NCBI GenBank assembly: GCA_945901405.1
Contig: CAMDLH010000046.1
Span: forward strand, 1 to 36,907
Direction of reading: 5' to 3'
DNA: 36,907 nucleotides
DNA from: Bordetella parapertussis
Lineage (GTDB): Bacteria > Pseudomonadota > Gammaproteobacteria > Burkholderiales > SG8-41
This document shows positions 36,745 through 36,907 of the stretch, piece after piece; the first letter of the stretch is position 1, and the number at the start of each line of letters is the position of its first letter. Made by a program: the position numbers and the translations under genes. The notes beneath the pieces are model-generated. The model searched no databases. It had not been told where the DNA came from and saw only the letters and a list, made by a program, of their open reading frames with translations.

Positions 36745-36907
36745 ATGCAAAGCCATTGGGACAAGCGCGAGGCGAAGTGTTGCAATCGCGCACTCGCACT
36801 GCGCGCCTACACCTCGCGCCTGCTGGGCGCGGATGCAACGCTGGTGATGCACGGCGGCGGCAACACCTCGCTTAAAGTTCATGAGGGCGCGGCGGAACTT
36901 TTGTACA
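36745..36907 (+). CDS. Class II aldolase/short-chain dehydrogenase family protein (partial)
   Basis: Only the first 54 codons lie in the window; the frame is open to the edge. The N terminus reads MQSHWDKREAK, then LRAYTSRLLGADATLVMHGGGNTSLKV. This matches the start of bifunctional class II aldolase/short-chain dehydrogenases such as rhamnulose-1-phosphate aldolase/alcohol dehydrogenase fusions, with the phosphate-binding GGGNTS motif. Whether the dehydrogenase domain is present cannot be seen here. It has no ribosome-binding site and may be leaderless. Confidence 0.8.
   Translation, partial: MQSHWDKREAKCCNRALALRAYTSRLLGADATLVMHGGGNTSLKVHEGAAELLY

Overview
The window is GC-rich chromosomal DNA from a betaproteobacterium, probably Burkholderiales-like and possibly an uncultured lineage. 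The evidence is the gene order ndk-rlmN-pilW-rodZ-ispG-hisS-yfgM-bamB-der, the accA-tilS pair, two Bug/TctC-type periplasmic binding proteins, and the overall codon style. I see no tRNA, rRNA, CRISPR array or intact insertion sequence. No gene-free gap is longer than about 200 bases.

Region 1 (1-9165, minus strand) is a housekeeping operon. It starts at an ndk promoter near 9140-9170 and runs through 23S/tRNA methylation (rlmN), type IV pilus assembly (pilW), cell shape (rodZ), isoprenoid synthesis (ispG), histidyl-tRNA synthesis (hisS), envelope assembly (yfgM, bamB) and ribosome assembly (der). Several genes overlap by ATGA, and a hairpin follows der.

Region 2 (9246-16094, minus strand) is accA-tilS followed by a signalling module: a CHASE2 sensor histidine kinase with a receiver domain, an HPt protein, and a LysM-FecR protein with three fibronectin-like repeats. 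The kinase has an in-frame TAG. The FecR gene has an in-frame TAG and a frameshift at a run of seven G. The module is decaying, switched, or mis-assembled.

Region 3 (16095-23821, minus strand) begins with an inverted-repeat element built from GTGAAGG heptamers. Next comes a probable operon transcribed in the order exported methyltransferase, RND adaptor, RND pump, dienelactone-hydrolase-like enzyme, gamma-glutamyltransferase. A REP-like palindrome lies between adaptor and pump.

Region 4 (23891-32410) is accessory and mixed: a two-TM protein, two overlapping Bug binding proteins, a double-hotdog thioesterase-like protein, a YVTN beta-propeller, a Sel1 protein, a di-haem cytochrome c peroxidase, an MFS transporter and a 6-phosphogluconate-dehydrogenase-like enzyme.

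Region 5 (32418-36907) holds a class III cyclase-FHA protein lacking the usual transition-state arginine, divergent from a NYN-LOTUS RNA-binding/nuclease-like protein. It then has a small membrane protein, ygfZ, an NRDE/TANGO2 protein, a GNAT acetyltransferase, and the start of a class II aldolase/dehydrogenase.

The most unusual feature is an AT-rich motif of about 28 bases (core TAAGTATTTGTTTTTA). It recurs five times between 16.9 and 34.6 kb, always in the same chromosomal orientation, and four copies sit on gene junctions.
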